Assembly (NCBI GenBank): GCA_934501475.1
Contig: CAKSUL010000049.1
Span: 1-14,005, forward strand
DNA length: 14,005 nucleotides
Reading direction: 5' to 3'
From: an uncultured Roseovarius sp.
GTDB lineage: Bacteria > Pseudomonadota > Alphaproteobacteria > Rhodobacterales > Rhodobacteraceae
Within the stretch, counting starts at the first letter, position 1. Each line of letters begins with the position of its first letter. Below, piece by piece: positions 6,743-13,977 of the stretch. The position numbers and the translations under genes were made by a program. The notes beneath the pieces are model-generated. The model ran no database searches, was not told where the DNA came from, and saw only the letters and a list, made by a program, of their open reading frames with translations.

Positions 6743-6772
6743 TTTACATTGGCCCACCCGCCGCCGCATAAC
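6743..6772 (+). promoter_or_regulatory. Candidate sigma-70-type promoter for the FAH-family gene
   Basis: TTTACA (6743-6748), an 18-base spacer and CATAAC (6767-6772) would start transcription about 30 bases before the ATG at 6809. The match is reasonable but not strong, and alphaproteobacterial promoters are degenerate. Confidence 0.4.
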
Positions 6773-6808
6773 GGGGCAAATCCCTGGCAGCAGATGGCGG
6801 AGCCGATC

Positions 6809-7504
6809 ATGTCCGACAAACCCCTTTTCGACGTCCCCCCTGCGCCGCATGTGGCGATCACCGGCAGTGATGCGGTCTTTCCGGTGCGCCGGATCTTTTG
6901 CGTCGGGCGCAACTATGCCGCTCACGCCGCCGAGATGGGCAATGAGGTGGATCGCGAGGCACCGTTCTATTTCACCAAATCCGCCCATGCGCTATGTCGT
7001 TCGGGCGATGAGATCTCCTATCCGCCGGGCACGACGGATTGCCATTACGAGATGGAGTTTGTCGTGGCCATCGGCGCGCCAGCCTTCGAGGTTCCGGTCG
7101 CCGATGCGATGACGGCGGTCTATGGCTATGCCTGCGGGATCGACCTGACGCGGCGCGATCTGCAGGGCGCGGCCAAGGACAAGCGCCGCCCCTGGGATCT
7201 GGGCAAGGATTTCGAGAATGCCGCCGTGCTGGGCGCAATCACCCCCAAGGCGCAGTTCGGCGTGCCGGGCGATCAGGCGATCACGCTGCGCATGGACGGG
7301 CAGGTGGTGCAGGGCGCGCGCCTGTCCGACATGATCTGGTCGGTTGGGGACATCATATCGCATCTGTCGCGGTTCTATCACCTGCAACCTGGCGATCTGA
7401 TCTATACCGGCACCCCGGCGGGTGTGGGGCCGATCGCCAGGGGGGCCAGGTTGCAGGGGCATATCGACGGGCTGGACAAGATCGAGCTGACGATCAGGCG
7501 CTGA
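6809..7504 (+). CDS. Fumarylacetoacetate hydrolase (FAH) family protein
   Basis: A 231-residue, single-domain member of the FAH superfamily, resembling fumarylpyruvate / acylpyruvate hydrolases. These metal-dependent enzymes cleave C-C bonds in beta-diketo acids from aromatic breakdown, or act as oxaloacetate decarboxylase-like proteins. Visible landmarks are FCVGRNYAAHAAEMG (30-44), PFYFTKSAHAL (52-62), CHYEMEFVVAIG with metal ligands Glu81 and Glu83, GIDLTRRDLQ with Asp112, KDFENAAVLG (133-142) and TGTPAGVGPI (200-209). The chosen ATG has a GGAG six bases upstream. An in-frame ATG at 6707 lies inside the palindrome and adds unlike-family sequence, so I reject it. No aromatic-pathway genes flank it, so the substrate is open. 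It converges with mcd, 35 bases away. Confidence 0.88.
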   Translation: MSDKPLFDVPPAPHVAITGSDAVFPVRRIFCVGRNYAAHAAEMGNEVDREAPFYFTKSAHALCRSGDEISYPPGTTDCHYEMEFVVAIGAPAFEVPVADAMTAVYGYACGIDLTRRDLQGAAKDKRRPWDLGKDFENAAVLGAITPKAQFGVPGDQAITLRMDGQVVQGARLSDMIWSVGDIISHLSRFYHLQPGDLIYTGTPAGVGPIARGARLQGHIDGLDKIELTIRR

Positions 7505-7526
7505 TCGCCCGTCACCCGCCGCGTTC

Positions 7527-7543
7527 CTGATCCCTGGGGTCAG
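7527..7543. terminator. Weak hairpin at the FAH/mcd convergence
   Basis: CTGATCCC and GGGGTCAG flank a single T, giving about a 7-bp stem (one G-T pair) with a tiny loop across the mcd stop codon. It is placed as a bidirectional terminator should be, but it is short and has no T-run. Confidence 0.22.
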
Positions 7544-9225
7544 CCCAGAAGGCGGCGCGCGATCACCTGCGCCTGGATTTCCGCCGCACCCTCGAAGATA
7601 TTCAGGATGCGCGCGTCGCACAGGATGCGGCTGATCTTGTATTCCAGCGCGAAACCGTTGCCGCCATGGATCTGCAACCCGTTATCGGCAGCGGCCCACG
7701 CCACGCGCGCGCCCAGCAGCTTGGCCATGCCCGCCTCAAGATCACAGCGGTGACCGTGGTCCTTTTCCCAGGCGGAATAATAGGTCAACTGGCGCGCCAC
7801 CATGATTTCGACCGCCATCATCGCCAGCTTGCCCGACACGCGCGGAAAGGCGATCAGCGATTTGCCGAACTGCTTGCGATCAATGGCATATTGCATCGCC
7901 ACATCCAGCGCCGATTGCGCGACACCGATGGCGCGGGCGGCGGTCTGGATGCGGGCGGACTCAAATGTCTCCATCAACTGCTTGAAGCCCTTGCCTTCTT
8001 CGCCGCCCAGCAGGTTCTCGGCCTTGACCTCGAAATTGTCGAAGGCGATTTCATATTCCTTCATGCCGCGATAGCCCAGCACCTCGATCTCACCGCCGGA
8101 CATGCCCGCGCTCGGGAACGGGGTGGCATCATCGCCGGGTGTCTTTTCGGCCAGGAACATCGACAATCCGCGATGATCGGTGCTGTCGGGATCGGTGCGC
8201 GCCAGCAGGGTCATCACCTGCGTGCGGGCGGCATGGGTGATCCATGTCTTGTTGCCGGTCACGCGATAGCTGTCGCCGTCGCGGATGGCGCGGGTGCGCA
8301 GCGCCCCCAGATCCGAGCCGGTATTGGGCTCGGTGAACACCGCTGTCGGCAGGATCTCACCGCTGGCCAGTTTCGGCAGCCAATGCTGTTTCTGCGCCTC
8401 GGTGCCGCCGCAAATGATCAGTTCCGCCGCGATTTCGCTGCGCGTGCCAAGTGAGCCGACACCGATATAGCCCCGGCTGAGTTCCTCCGAGACCACGACC
8501 ATCGACGCCTTGGACAGGCCCAGACCGCCGAATTCCTCGGGGATGGTCAGGCCGAAAACGCCCATTTCGGCGAGTTCGTTGATGATCTCCATCGGGATCA
8601 GTTCGTCCTTGAGGTGCCAGTCATGGGCGTCGGGTTCCACCCGGTCCAGCGCATAGCGGCGGAACTGTTCGCGGATCATCTCAAGCTCATCGTCAAGGCC
8701 ACTGCGCCCGACGGTGATTTCGGCGCTGCGTTCCTGCATCAGATCGACCAGGCGGGCGCGCGCGGCCTGTGTGTTGCCCCGCTGGATCAGGGTCATCACG
8801 GCGGGCGTCAGCAGCGCGCGCATCTCGTCAGGAGCGAGGCCGATATCCGCAAGGCGGATGATTTCGCCCTGGCTCATCGGGATGCCGCCGTGGATCTGGG
8901 CCAGATATTCGCCGAATGCGATCTGGTGCAGCAATTGCTCGACCTCGCCGAAGGCGTCGGTTTCGGCAAGGCGCGTCGCCCAGGCCTGCATCTGGCGCAG
9001 GGCCTCGCAATAGGTGGCAAGCCAGGCAAGGCCATGGGCGGCAAACTGATGCGTCTCGATCAACGCCCCCGAGACGCGGCCCCCCTCACTGACCGTGTCG
9101 CGCAGGGTGGTCTTGGCACGCTCAAGCAAGGTCTCGACCGGGGCAATCGCCGCGCCGGTCAGATCAGTCAGATCGTTGAGAATGACGGGGGTTTCCATTG
9201 CAATATCCTGTCCATCATGAGCCAT
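7540..9225 (-). CDS. mcd: (2S)-methylsuccinyl-CoA dehydrogenase
   Basis: A 561-residue acyl-CoA dehydrogenase-family flavoprotein. About 170 extra N-terminal residues precede the usual fold, the distinguishing feature of methylsuccinyl-CoA dehydrogenase. This enzyme oxidises (2S)-methylsuccinyl-CoA to mesaconyl-CoA in the ethylmalonyl-CoA pathway, passing electrons to ETF. The dehydrogenase part starts near residue 176. It shows VFGLTIPEEFGGLGLS (223-238), the FAD/substrate motif FTEPNTGSDLGALRTRA (297-313), GNKTWITHAAR (324-334), RGMKEYEIAFDNF, and at the C-terminus QIHGGNGFALEY then IFEGAAEIQ. In the last motif Glu545 matches the catalytic base of the family (cf. YEGT). The ATG at 9225 has AAGGAT seven bases upstream; ATG at 9198 (METPVI) also has AGGA upstream and cannot be excluded. 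Assignment as Mcd rather than a generic acyl-CoA dehydrogenase rests on length and motif recognition. It is divergent from the TSUP permease. Confidence 0.82.
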   Translation of the reverse strand: MAHDGQDIAMETPVILNDLTDLTGAAIAPVETLLERAKTTLRDTVSEGGRVSGALIETHQFAAHGLAWLATYCEALRQMQAWATRLAETDAFGEVEQLLHQIAFGEYLAQIHGGIPMSQGEIIRLADIGLAPDEMRALLTPAVMTLIQRGNTQAARARLVDLMQERSAEITVGRSGLDDELEMIREQFRRYALDRVEPDAHDWHLKDELIPMEIINELAEMGVFGLTIPEEFGGLGLSKASMVVVSEELSRGYIGVGSLGTRSEIAAELIICGGTEAQKQHWLPKLASGEILPTAVFTEPNTGSDLGALRTRAIRDGDSYRVTGNKTWITHAARTQVMTLLARTDPDSTDHRGLSMFLAEKTPGDDATPFPSAGMSGGEIEVLGYRGMKEYEIAFDNFEVKAENLLGGEEGKGFKQLMETFESARIQTAARAIGVAQSALDVAMQYAIDRKQFGKSLIAFPRVSGKLAMMAVEIMVARQLTYYSAWEKDHGHRCDLEAGMAKLLGARVAWAAADNGLQIHGGNGFALEYKISRILCDARILNIFEGAAEIQAQVIARRLLG

Positions 9226-9257
9226 GAATCATATCCTTTTCCGCTTGCCGCCTGTCC

Positions 9258-9285
9258 TAGCTACTTTGCAGGTGCAGCGCAACAA
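9258..9285 (-). promoter_or_regulatory. mcd: Candidate mcd promoter
   Basis: On the minus strand TTGTTG (9285-9280), a 16-base spacer and TAGCTA (9263-9258) would give a leader of about 25 bases before the ATG at 9225. It overlaps the left half of the GCGCAAC/GTTGCGC inverted repeat, which would suit repression. Moderate match only. Confidence 0.3.
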
Positions 9286-9324
9286 TTTAACCTTATGGCA
9301 GTTGTTTTTGATTTATAGTTGCGC
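9277..9324. promoter_or_regulatory. Spaced inverted repeat in the mcd / permease divergent region
   Basis: GCGCAAC (9277-9283) and GTTGCGC (9318-9324) are perfect inverted repeats centred 41 bases apart, about four helical turns, in the 147-base region between the two divergent starts. The left copy also lies in TTGC-N9-GCAA (9266-9282). This could bind a regulator acting on both genes. Confidence 0.35.
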
Positions 9325-9372
9325 ATTGAACTTTTGCCGTGCAGCTCTATCAGGGCGTGTTAAAGACCCGTC

Positions 9373-10146
9373 ATGGAATTCGCAGCCGAGCTATCTTCGC
9401 CCAGCCTATGGGTCTTTGCCATCGCGGTCACGGCCTGTGCCGGGCTGATCAAGGGCGTTGTCGGTTTCGGGATGCCGACGATCATGATCGTGGTGTTCGG
9501 CGCGTTCATGCCCCCCGAGGTGGCGCTGGCCGCGCTGATCATGCCGACGCTGGTGACCAATGCCTGGCAGGCGCTGAGGCAGGGACGGCGCGCGGCATGG
9601 CAGACGATGGTCGAATTCCGCGCCTTTCTGCTGGCCGGGCTGGTGTGCATGCTGATCAGCGCGCAATTCGTGCCGATGCTGCCGCAATCGGTGCTGATGC
9701 TGCTGATCGGCGGGCCGGTCACGCTCTATGCGTTGACGACGCTGATGGGGTGGTCGGTGCAACTGGCGCGCAATCCGACGCAGCGCGCCGAGGCGGGCGT
9801 TGGCGCGGTGGCCGGGGTGCTGGGCGGGCTGACCGGGGTCTGGGGGCCGCCCACGGTGGCGCTGCTGACGGCGCGGGGCACCGAGAAGACCGCGCAGATG
9901 CGTATCCAGGGGGTGATCTACGGGCTGGGCGCGGCCGCGTTTCTGGGTGCGCATGTCACCTCGGGGGTGCTGCGCGCGGCCACTTTGCCGCTGTCCGTGG
10001 TGATGATCGCGCCGGCGCTGATCGGTATATGGCTGGGGTTTCAGGTGCAGGACCGGATTGACCAGACATTGTTCCGCCGCCTGACGCTGGCGGTTCTGCT
10101 GATCGCAGGGCTGAACCTGCTGCGGCGGGCATTCCTGGTGATGTAA
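9373..10146 (+). CDS. TSUP (TauE/SafE) family sulfite exporter-like permease
   Basis: A 257-residue hydrophobic protein with about eight predicted membrane helices in two related halves. The family's paired glycine-rich motifs are present: GLIKGVVGFGMPTIMI (24-39) in the first half and GVLGGLTGVWGPPTVALL (148-165) in the second. TSUP proteins move small organic or sulfur-containing anions (sulfite, sulfoacetate, taurine-related compounds) across the inner membrane. The substrate here is unknown. AAAG about seven bases upstream of the ATG is a weak ribosome-binding site. The gene is divergent from mcd with 147 bases between starts, and 234 bases separate it from ihfB on the same strand, so it is probably a single-gene unit. 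A role in carboxylate traffic linked to mcd is only speculation. Confidence 0.86.
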   Translation: MEFAAELSSPSLWVFAIAVTACAGLIKGVVGFGMPTIMIVVFGAFMPPEVALAALIMPTLVTNAWQALRQGRRAAWQTMVEFRAFLLAGLVCMLISAQFVPMLPQSVLMLLIGGPVTLYALTTLMGWSVQLARNPTQRAEAGVGAVAGVLGGLTGVWGPPTVALLTARGTEKTAQMRIQGVIYGLGAAAFLGAHVTSGVLRAATLPLSVVMIAPALIGIWLGFQVQDRIDQTLFRRLTLAVLLIAGLNLLRRAFLVM

Positions 10147-10258
10147 GGGCTGCGAATCAATGTCGGCGCTGCAACGCAGAAAGCGCGCGGCGGTGCAGAG
10201 CCCGTATGCGATTGCGTGTCGCGCGGGCACGGCACGGCGTTATTTCGCCACAGCCAAA

Positions 10259-10279
10259 GGCAAATTGCTGCCATTTGCC
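10259..10279. promoter_or_regulatory. Operator-like palindrome upstream of ihfB
   Basis: GGCAAAT (10259-10265) and ATTTGCC (10273-10279) form a perfect inverted repeat with a 7-base spacer. It lies about 100 bases upstream of the ihfB ATG and 112 bases after the TSUP stop. There is no T-run, so an operator is likelier than a terminator. Confidence 0.33.
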
Positions 10280-10300
10280 GCTGCTATCGTTCGGTTTCTG

Positions 10301-10329
10301 TTTTCGTTTTTCGCGTTTCTCTCTATAGT
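10301..10329 (+). promoter_or_regulatory. Candidate promoter for the ihfB-lapA-trpF-trpB cluster
   Basis: TATAGT at 10324-10329 resembles a -10 box and is preceded by a T-rich stretch (10297-10320) offering only a poor -35 (TTTTCG at 10301-10306). A second AT-rich patch, TGATAATAAACG, at about 10347-10358 is another possible -10. The region is the obvious place for the ihfB promoter, but the exact box is uncertain. Confidence 0.3.
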
Positions 10330-10380
10330 CGCGGTGTTGCCACACCTGATAATAAACGAAAAACCGGGGGGACGGGATCG

Positions 10381-10662
10381 ATGATCCGATCGGAATTGAT
10401 TCAGAAGATCGCGGATGAGAATCCGCATCTCTATCAAAGGGATGTTGAGCGGATCGTGAATACGATCTTCAATGAAATCACGGATGCCATGGCCAGTGGC
10501 AACCGTGTAGAGCTGCGCGGCTTCGGCGCATTCTCGGTCAAGAAACGCGACGCACGCATCGGACGCAATCCGCGCACCGGTGAATCCGTCAGCGTCGAGG
10601 AAAAACATGTGCCGTTCTTCAAGACCGGAAAATTGTTGCGGGACCGCCTGAACGGAAAGTGA
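10381..10662 (+). CDS. ihfB: Integration host factor subunit beta
   Basis: A 93-residue, full-length IHF-beta. IHF (alpha plus beta) sharply bends specific DNA sites and helps organise the nucleoid, recombination, replication and sigma-54 promoters. The HU/IHF fold is evident: [19 protein letters not shown] (1-19), the [16 protein letters not shown] helix, [14 protein letters not shown] (43-56), and the DNA-intercalating arm [10 protein letters not shown] with Pro64. [13 protein letters not shown] closes the protein. An in-frame upstream start at 10216 would add 55 residues unlike the family, so I reject it. A purine-rich GGGGGGACGGG precedes the chosen ATG. It heads ihfB-lapA-trpF-trpB, with lapA starting two bases after its stop. 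In E. coli too, ihfB is followed by lapA. Confidence 0.96.
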   Translation: MIRSELIQKIADENPHLYQRDVERIVNTIFNEITDAMASGNRVELRGFGAFSVKKRDARIGRNPRTGESVSVEEKHVPFFKTGKLLRDRLNGK

Positions 10663-10664
10663 CC

Positions 10665-11015
10665 ATGCGCTATATTCGCTATGCCTGTATCGCCATTTTT
10701 GCGATCGCCCTGATCCTGATCGCCGTTGCCAACAGGGGGATGGTGTCGGTCAGGCTGCTTCCGGAGGAGTTTTCGGGCATCGCGGCACTGACGCCCAGCT
10801 ATGACCTGCCGCTCTATGTGGTGATGTTCGGTGGCGTGCTGGGCGGTCTCGTGCTGGGTTTCATCTGGGAGTGGATCCGCGAAGCCGGCGAACGCGCCGC
10901 CGCCGCCCGTCAGGCCCGCGAGATGCAGCGCCTGCGCGCCGAATTGCGCCGCCTCAAGGGGCAGGTGCATGGCGGGCAGGATGAGGTTCTGACCGCCTTG
11001 GGCGAGGCCAGCTAG
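10665..11015 (+). CDS. lapA: LapA-domain (DUF1049) inner-membrane protein
   Basis: A 116-residue protein with two membrane helices (about 5-22, YACIAIFAIALILIAVAN, and about 48-68, DLPLYVVMFGGVLGGLVLGF). A charged, probably coiled-coil tail follows (about 72-100, rich in Arg, Ala and Glu), matching the LapA/YciS layout. In E. coli LapA works with LapB in regulating lipopolysaccharide synthesis via FtsH/LpxC. Whether that holds here is not shown, and no lapB is present. ATG at 10665 has GGAAAG five bases upstream, within the end of ihfB. A GTG at 10659 overlapping the ihfB stop would add two residues. Tight spacing to ihfB and to trpF (6 bases) indicates co-transcription. Confidence 0.82.
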   Translation: MRYIRYACIAIFAIALILIAVANRGMVSVRLLPEEFSGIAALTPSYDLPLYVVMFGGVLGGLVLGFIWEWIREAGERAAAARQAREMQRLRAELRRLKGQVHGGQDEVLTALGEAS

Positions 11016-11021
11016 CCCGCC

Positions 11022-11666
11022 ATGGCGCAGGACATCCGGGTCAAGATGTGCGGCCTCACGCAGGTCGCGGATGTCGCTGCGGCCGTCGAGGCTGGCGCCG
11101 GCTATATCGGCTTTGTGTTCTTTCCCGCCTCGCCGCGACATCTTGAGGTTGAGCGCGCGCGCCAGATGGCGCTTGCGGCGCCGGTGGGTCTGGCCAAGGT
11201 CGCGCTGACGGTCAATGCCGATGACGCGCTGCTGGACGCCCTGACCGAAGCGGTGCCCTTGGACATGCTGCAACTGCACGGCACGGAATCCGTGGCGCGT
11301 GTGGCCGAGGTGAAGGCGCGCTATGGCCTGCCGGTGATGAAGGCGGTGGGCATTGCCGATGCCGATGATCTGGCGCAGCTTGACGTCTATGGGCGCGTGG
11401 CGGATCAGTTGCTGGTGGATGCCAAGCCGCCAAAAGGGGCCGGGCGCCCCGGTGGGAACGCCGTCGCCTTTGACTGGGGCCTGATCGCGGAGCGGCGCTG
11501 GCCGGTGCCGTGGATGCTGGCGGGCGGGTTGACGCCCGACAATGTGGGCGCGGCACTGCGTGCGACGGGGGCGCGGCAGGTGGATGTGTCATCGGGCATC
11601 GAATCCGCGCCGGGTGTCAAGGACGCCGCGCTGATGCGCGCCTTTGTGGCGGCGACCCGTTTCTGA
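11022..11666 (+). CDS. trpF: Phosphoribosylanthranilate isomerase
   Basis: A 214-residue cytoplasmic (beta/alpha)8-barrel enzyme that converts N-(5-phosphoribosyl)anthranilate to the carboxyphenylamino-deoxyribulose phosphate in tryptophan synthesis. Diagnostic motifs are VKMCGLT with the general base Cys10, [15 protein letters not shown] (28-41), MLQLHGTES (82-90), VDAKPPKG with the general acid Asp133, [11 protein letters not shown] (165-175) and the phosphate-binding VDVSSGIES (187-195). Length is normal for a monofunctional TrpF. It starts six bases after lapA and is followed by trpB after 79 bases. The order trpF-trpB is common, but trpA is not next in this window. Confidence 0.97.
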   Translation: MAQDIRVKMCGLTQVADVAAAVEAGAGYIGFVFFPASPRHLEVERARQMALAAPVGLAKVALTVNADDALLDALTEAVPLDMLQLHGTESVARVAEVKARYGLPVMKAVGIADADDLAQLDVYGRVADQLLVDAKPPKGAGRPGGNAVAFDWGLIAERRWPVPWMLAGGLTPDNVGAALRATGARQVDVSSGIESAPGVKDAALMRAFVAATRF

Positions 11667-11683
11667 TCGGGCCTGATCGCCCC

Positions 11684-11711
11684 TTGTCGTCGCGCGCGCT
11701 GTCCCATATTC
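11684..11711 (+). promoter_or_regulatory. Possible internal promoter before trpB
   Basis: TTGTCG (11684-11689), a 16-base spacer and ATATTC (11706-11711) lie in the 79-base trpF-trpB gap, about 35 bases before the trpB ATG. The relatively long gap makes a local promoter possible. The boxes are only approximate. Confidence 0.25.
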
Positions 11712-11745
11712 AACGGATGAAACCCAATATGGCAAGGCAGGCGCA

Positions 11746-12963
11746 ATGAACGATCTTTTCAACAGCTTCATGACCGGTCCCGACGAAAAGGGCCGCTTTG
11801 GTGATTTTGGCGGGCGGTTCGTGTCTGAAACCCTGATGCCGCTGATCCTCGAGTTGGAGGAGCAGTTTGAAAATGCCAAGACGGATGACAGTTTCTGGGC
11901 GGAAATGCATGACCTGTGGACCCATTATGTGGGCCGCCCCAGCCCGCTCTATTATGCCGAGCGCCTGACCCGACATCTGGGAGGCGCGAAGATCTATCTC
12001 AAGCGCGATGAGCTGAACCACACCGGTGCGCACAAGATCAACAACGTGCTGGGCCAGATCATTCTGGCGCGTCGCATGGGCAAATCCCGGATCATCGCCG
12101 AAACCGGCGCGGGCCAGCACGGCGTCGCCACGGCGACGGTCTGCGCCAAGTTCGGGCTGAAATGCGTGGTCTACATGGGCGCGCATGATGTCGAGCGTCA
12201 GGCGCCGAACGTGTTCCGGATGCGCCTTCTGGGGGCCGAGGTGGTGCCGGTCACATCCGGGCGCGGCACGCTGAAGGACGCGATGAACGACGCGCTGCGC
12301 GACTGGGTGACCAATGTGCGCGACACGTTCTATTGCATCGGCACGGTGGCGGGGCCGCACCCCTATCCGGCCATGGTGCGCGATTTCCAGAGCATCATCG
12401 GCAAAGAGGCCAAGGAACAGATGCACGCCGCCGAGGGCCGCCTGCCCGACACCCTGGTGGCCGCGATCGGGGGTGGCTCGAACGCGATGGGGCTGTTCTA
12501 TCCGTTTCTGGACGACAAGGATGTGCGCATCATCGGCGTCGAAGCCGGCGGCAAGGGCGTGAACGCCAAGATGGAGCATTGCGCCTCGCTCAGCGGCGGG
12601 CGTCCGGGCGTGCTGCATGGCAACCGCACCTATCTGTTGCAGGATGACGATGGCCAGATCCTTGAAGGATATTCGATTTCGGCCGGTCTGGATTATCCCG
12701 GAGTCGGGCCGGAGCATTCCTGGCTGCACGATATCGGGCGGGCGGAATATGTCTCGATCACCGACAAGGAGGCGCTGGAGGCGTTTCAACTGAGCTGCGC
12801 GCAGGAAGGCATCATTCCCGCGCTGGAACCCAGCCATGCGTTGGCGCATGTGATGAAGATCGCGCCGGATCTGCCTGCGGACCATTTGATCTGCATGAAC
12901 ATGTGCGGGCGTGGCGACAAGGATATCTTTACCGTCGCCAAGCACCTCGGCTTTGAGATGTAA
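11746..12963 (+). CDS. trpB: Tryptophan synthase beta chain
   Basis: A 405-residue PLP enzyme, the usual length, that condenses indole (channelled from TrpA) with L-serine to give tryptophan. It begins with [17 protein letters not shown] (17-32), has [14 protein letters not shown] (61-74), and carries the PLP-Schiff-base lysine in [11 protein letters not shown] (Lys97). The catalytic glutamate is in [11 protein letters not shown] (Glu119), the phosphate-binding loop is GGGSNAMG (242-249), and the end is [17 protein letters not shown]. All key residues are present. AAGG about ten bases upstream of the ATG is a fair ribosome-binding site. It is last in the ihfB-lapA-trpF-trpB cluster. A large inverted repeat (13005-13074) follows before the convergent hbd gene, and trpA must lie elsewhere. 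Confidence 0.99.
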   Translation: MNDLFNSFMTGPDEKGRFGDFGGRFVSETLMPLILELEEQFENAKTDDSFWAEMHDLWTHYVGRPSPLYYAERLTRHLGGAKIYLKRDELNHTGAHKINNVLGQIILARRMGKSRIIAETGAGQHGVATATVCAKFGLKCVVYMGAHDVERQAPNVFRMRLLGAEVVPVTSGRGTLKDAMNDALRDWVTNVRDTFYCIGTVAGPHPYPAMVRDFQSIIGKEAKEQMHAAEGRLPDTLVAAIGGGSNAMGLFYPFLDDKDVRIIGVEAGGKGVNAKMEHCASLSGGRPGVLHGNRTYLLQDDDGQILEGYSISAGLDYPGVGPEHSWLHDIGRAEYVSITDKEALEAFQLSCAQEGIIPALEPSHALAHVMKIAPDLPADHLICMNMCGRGDKDIFTVAKHLGFEM

Positions 12964-13004
12964 GTGCGGACCTGACCCGCAGGCCCCTGGCCGAGAACGC
13001 GCGC

Positions 13005-13074
13005 CAGAGGTATTTTTACCAAGAAAAAGAACAGGCGCGCGGCCATCGGCTTTTTCTTGGTTCAAATACCTCTG
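13005..13074. terminator. 25-bp-arm inverted repeat, likely bidirectional terminator of trpB and hbd
   Basis: Arms at 13005-13029 and 13050-13074 pair over 25 bases with two mismatches, around a 20-base GC-rich loop. Each arm reads outward-in as CAGAGGTATTT, two variable bases, then ACCAAGAAAAAG. It sits in the 138-base gap between convergent trpB and hbd stops, the expected place for a two-way terminator. Each arm is also a copy of the dispersed TATTT-type motif seen at 5925-5947. Confidence 0.7.
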
Positions 13075-13101
13075 CGATGGCGTCAGCGCCGGGCGCGCCG
13101 C

Positions 13102-13977
13102 TTATCTGGTGGGCACCGGGGTGTCGCCGCGATAGTCGTAAAAACCGCGCCCGGATTTGCGGCCCAGCCAGCCGGCCTCGACATATTTGGTCAGCAGCGG
13201 GCAGGGGCGGTATTTGGTATCCGCCAGCCCGTCATGCAGCACGTTCATGATGGCGAGACATGTGTCCAGCCCGATGAAATCCGCCAGTTCCAGTGGCCCC
13301 ATCGGATGGTTTGCCCCAAGTTTGAGCGACTCGTCGATCGAGCGGACATTTCCGACCCCTTCATAGAGGGTATAGACCGCTTCGTTTATCATCGGCATCA
13401 GGATGCGGTTGACGATGAAGCCGGGGAAATCCTCGGCCGAGGCGGCGGTCTTGTTCAGATTCTGCACGACCTTGAGGCAGGCATCATAGGTTGCTGCATC
13501 GGTTGCGATGCCGCGGATCAATTCGACCAGTTCCATCACCGGAACCGGGTTCATGAAATGGAAACCCATGAATTTCTCGGGGCGGTCGGTGCGGCTGGCA
13601 AGACGGGTGATCGAGATCGATGATGTGTTGGACGTCAGGATCGTGTGCGGCTGAAGATGCGGCAGAAGATCCTCGAAAATGGCCTGCTTGACGGTTTCGC
13701 GCTCGGTTGCGGCCTCGATGATCAGGTCGGTTTGCCCGAGATCGGTCAGGGTCAGCGTCGTGGTGATCCGCGCCTGGGCCGCGTCCATCTCATCCTGGGT
13801 GATCTTGCCGCGGCTGACCTGGCGGTCCATGTTGCGCGCCATCAGCGCGAGGGCCTTGTCCAGCGCCTCCTGGCTGATGTCGGTCAGCATGACCTCATAG
13901 CCCGCCAGCGCCATCACATGTGCGATACCGTTGCCCATCTGCCCTGCGCCGATCACGCCGATTTTGCGGATTTCCAT
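13102..13977 (-). CDS. hbd: 3-hydroxybutyryl-CoA dehydrogenase (NAD-dependent)
   Basis: A 291-residue single-function 3-hydroxyacyl-CoA dehydrogenase that interconverts acetoacetyl-CoA and (S)-3-hydroxybutyryl-CoA in the cytoplasm. The N-terminal Rossmann domain opens with IGVIGAGQMGNGIAHVMA (GxGxxG at 10-15). The catalytic set is present: Ser119 in SNTSSISIT, His140 in GFHFMNPVPVMELVE, Glu152 and Asn190 (GFIVNRILMPMINEA). The C-terminal dimerisation domain includes GANHPMGPLELADFIGLDTC (221-240) and ends at GRKSGRGFYDY. Length and motifs fit Hbd/PaaH rather than the large fused FadB proteins. GGGCAGGCAG just upstream of the ATG is the probable ribosome-binding region. In this lineage hbd often follows etfBA, which would lie just outside the window. 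Confidence 0.93.
   Translation of the reverse strand: MEIRKIGVIGAGQMGNGIAHVMALAGYEVMLTDISQEALDKALALMARNMDRQVSRGKITQDEMDAAQARITTTLTLTDLGQTDLIIEAATERETVKQAIFEDLLPHLQPHTILTSNTSSISITRLASRTDRPEKFMGFHFMNPVPVMELVELIRGIATDAATYDACLKVVQNLNKTAASAEDFPGFIVNRILMPMINEAVYTLYEGVGNVRSIDESLKLGANHPMGPLELADFIGLDTCLAIMNVLHDGLADTKYRPCPLLTKYVEAGWLGRKSGRGFYDYRGDTPVPTR

Noticed and set aside
6707..6808. Upstream start for the FAH-family gene
   Set aside because: The ATG lies in the 35-base palindrome, before the candidate promoter, and adds proline-rich, non-family sequence. ATG 6809 has a good GGAG six bases upstream.
6658..6912. N-terminal extension of the DUF1045 frame
   Set aside because: The added 85 residues do not resemble the family, cross the divergent regulatory region and overlap the start of the FAH-family gene. 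The family N-terminus begins at 6657.
10216..10380. Upstream in-frame start for ihfB
   Set aside because: It would add 55 residues to a protein whose family is about 93-100 residues long. The region carries the likely promoter.
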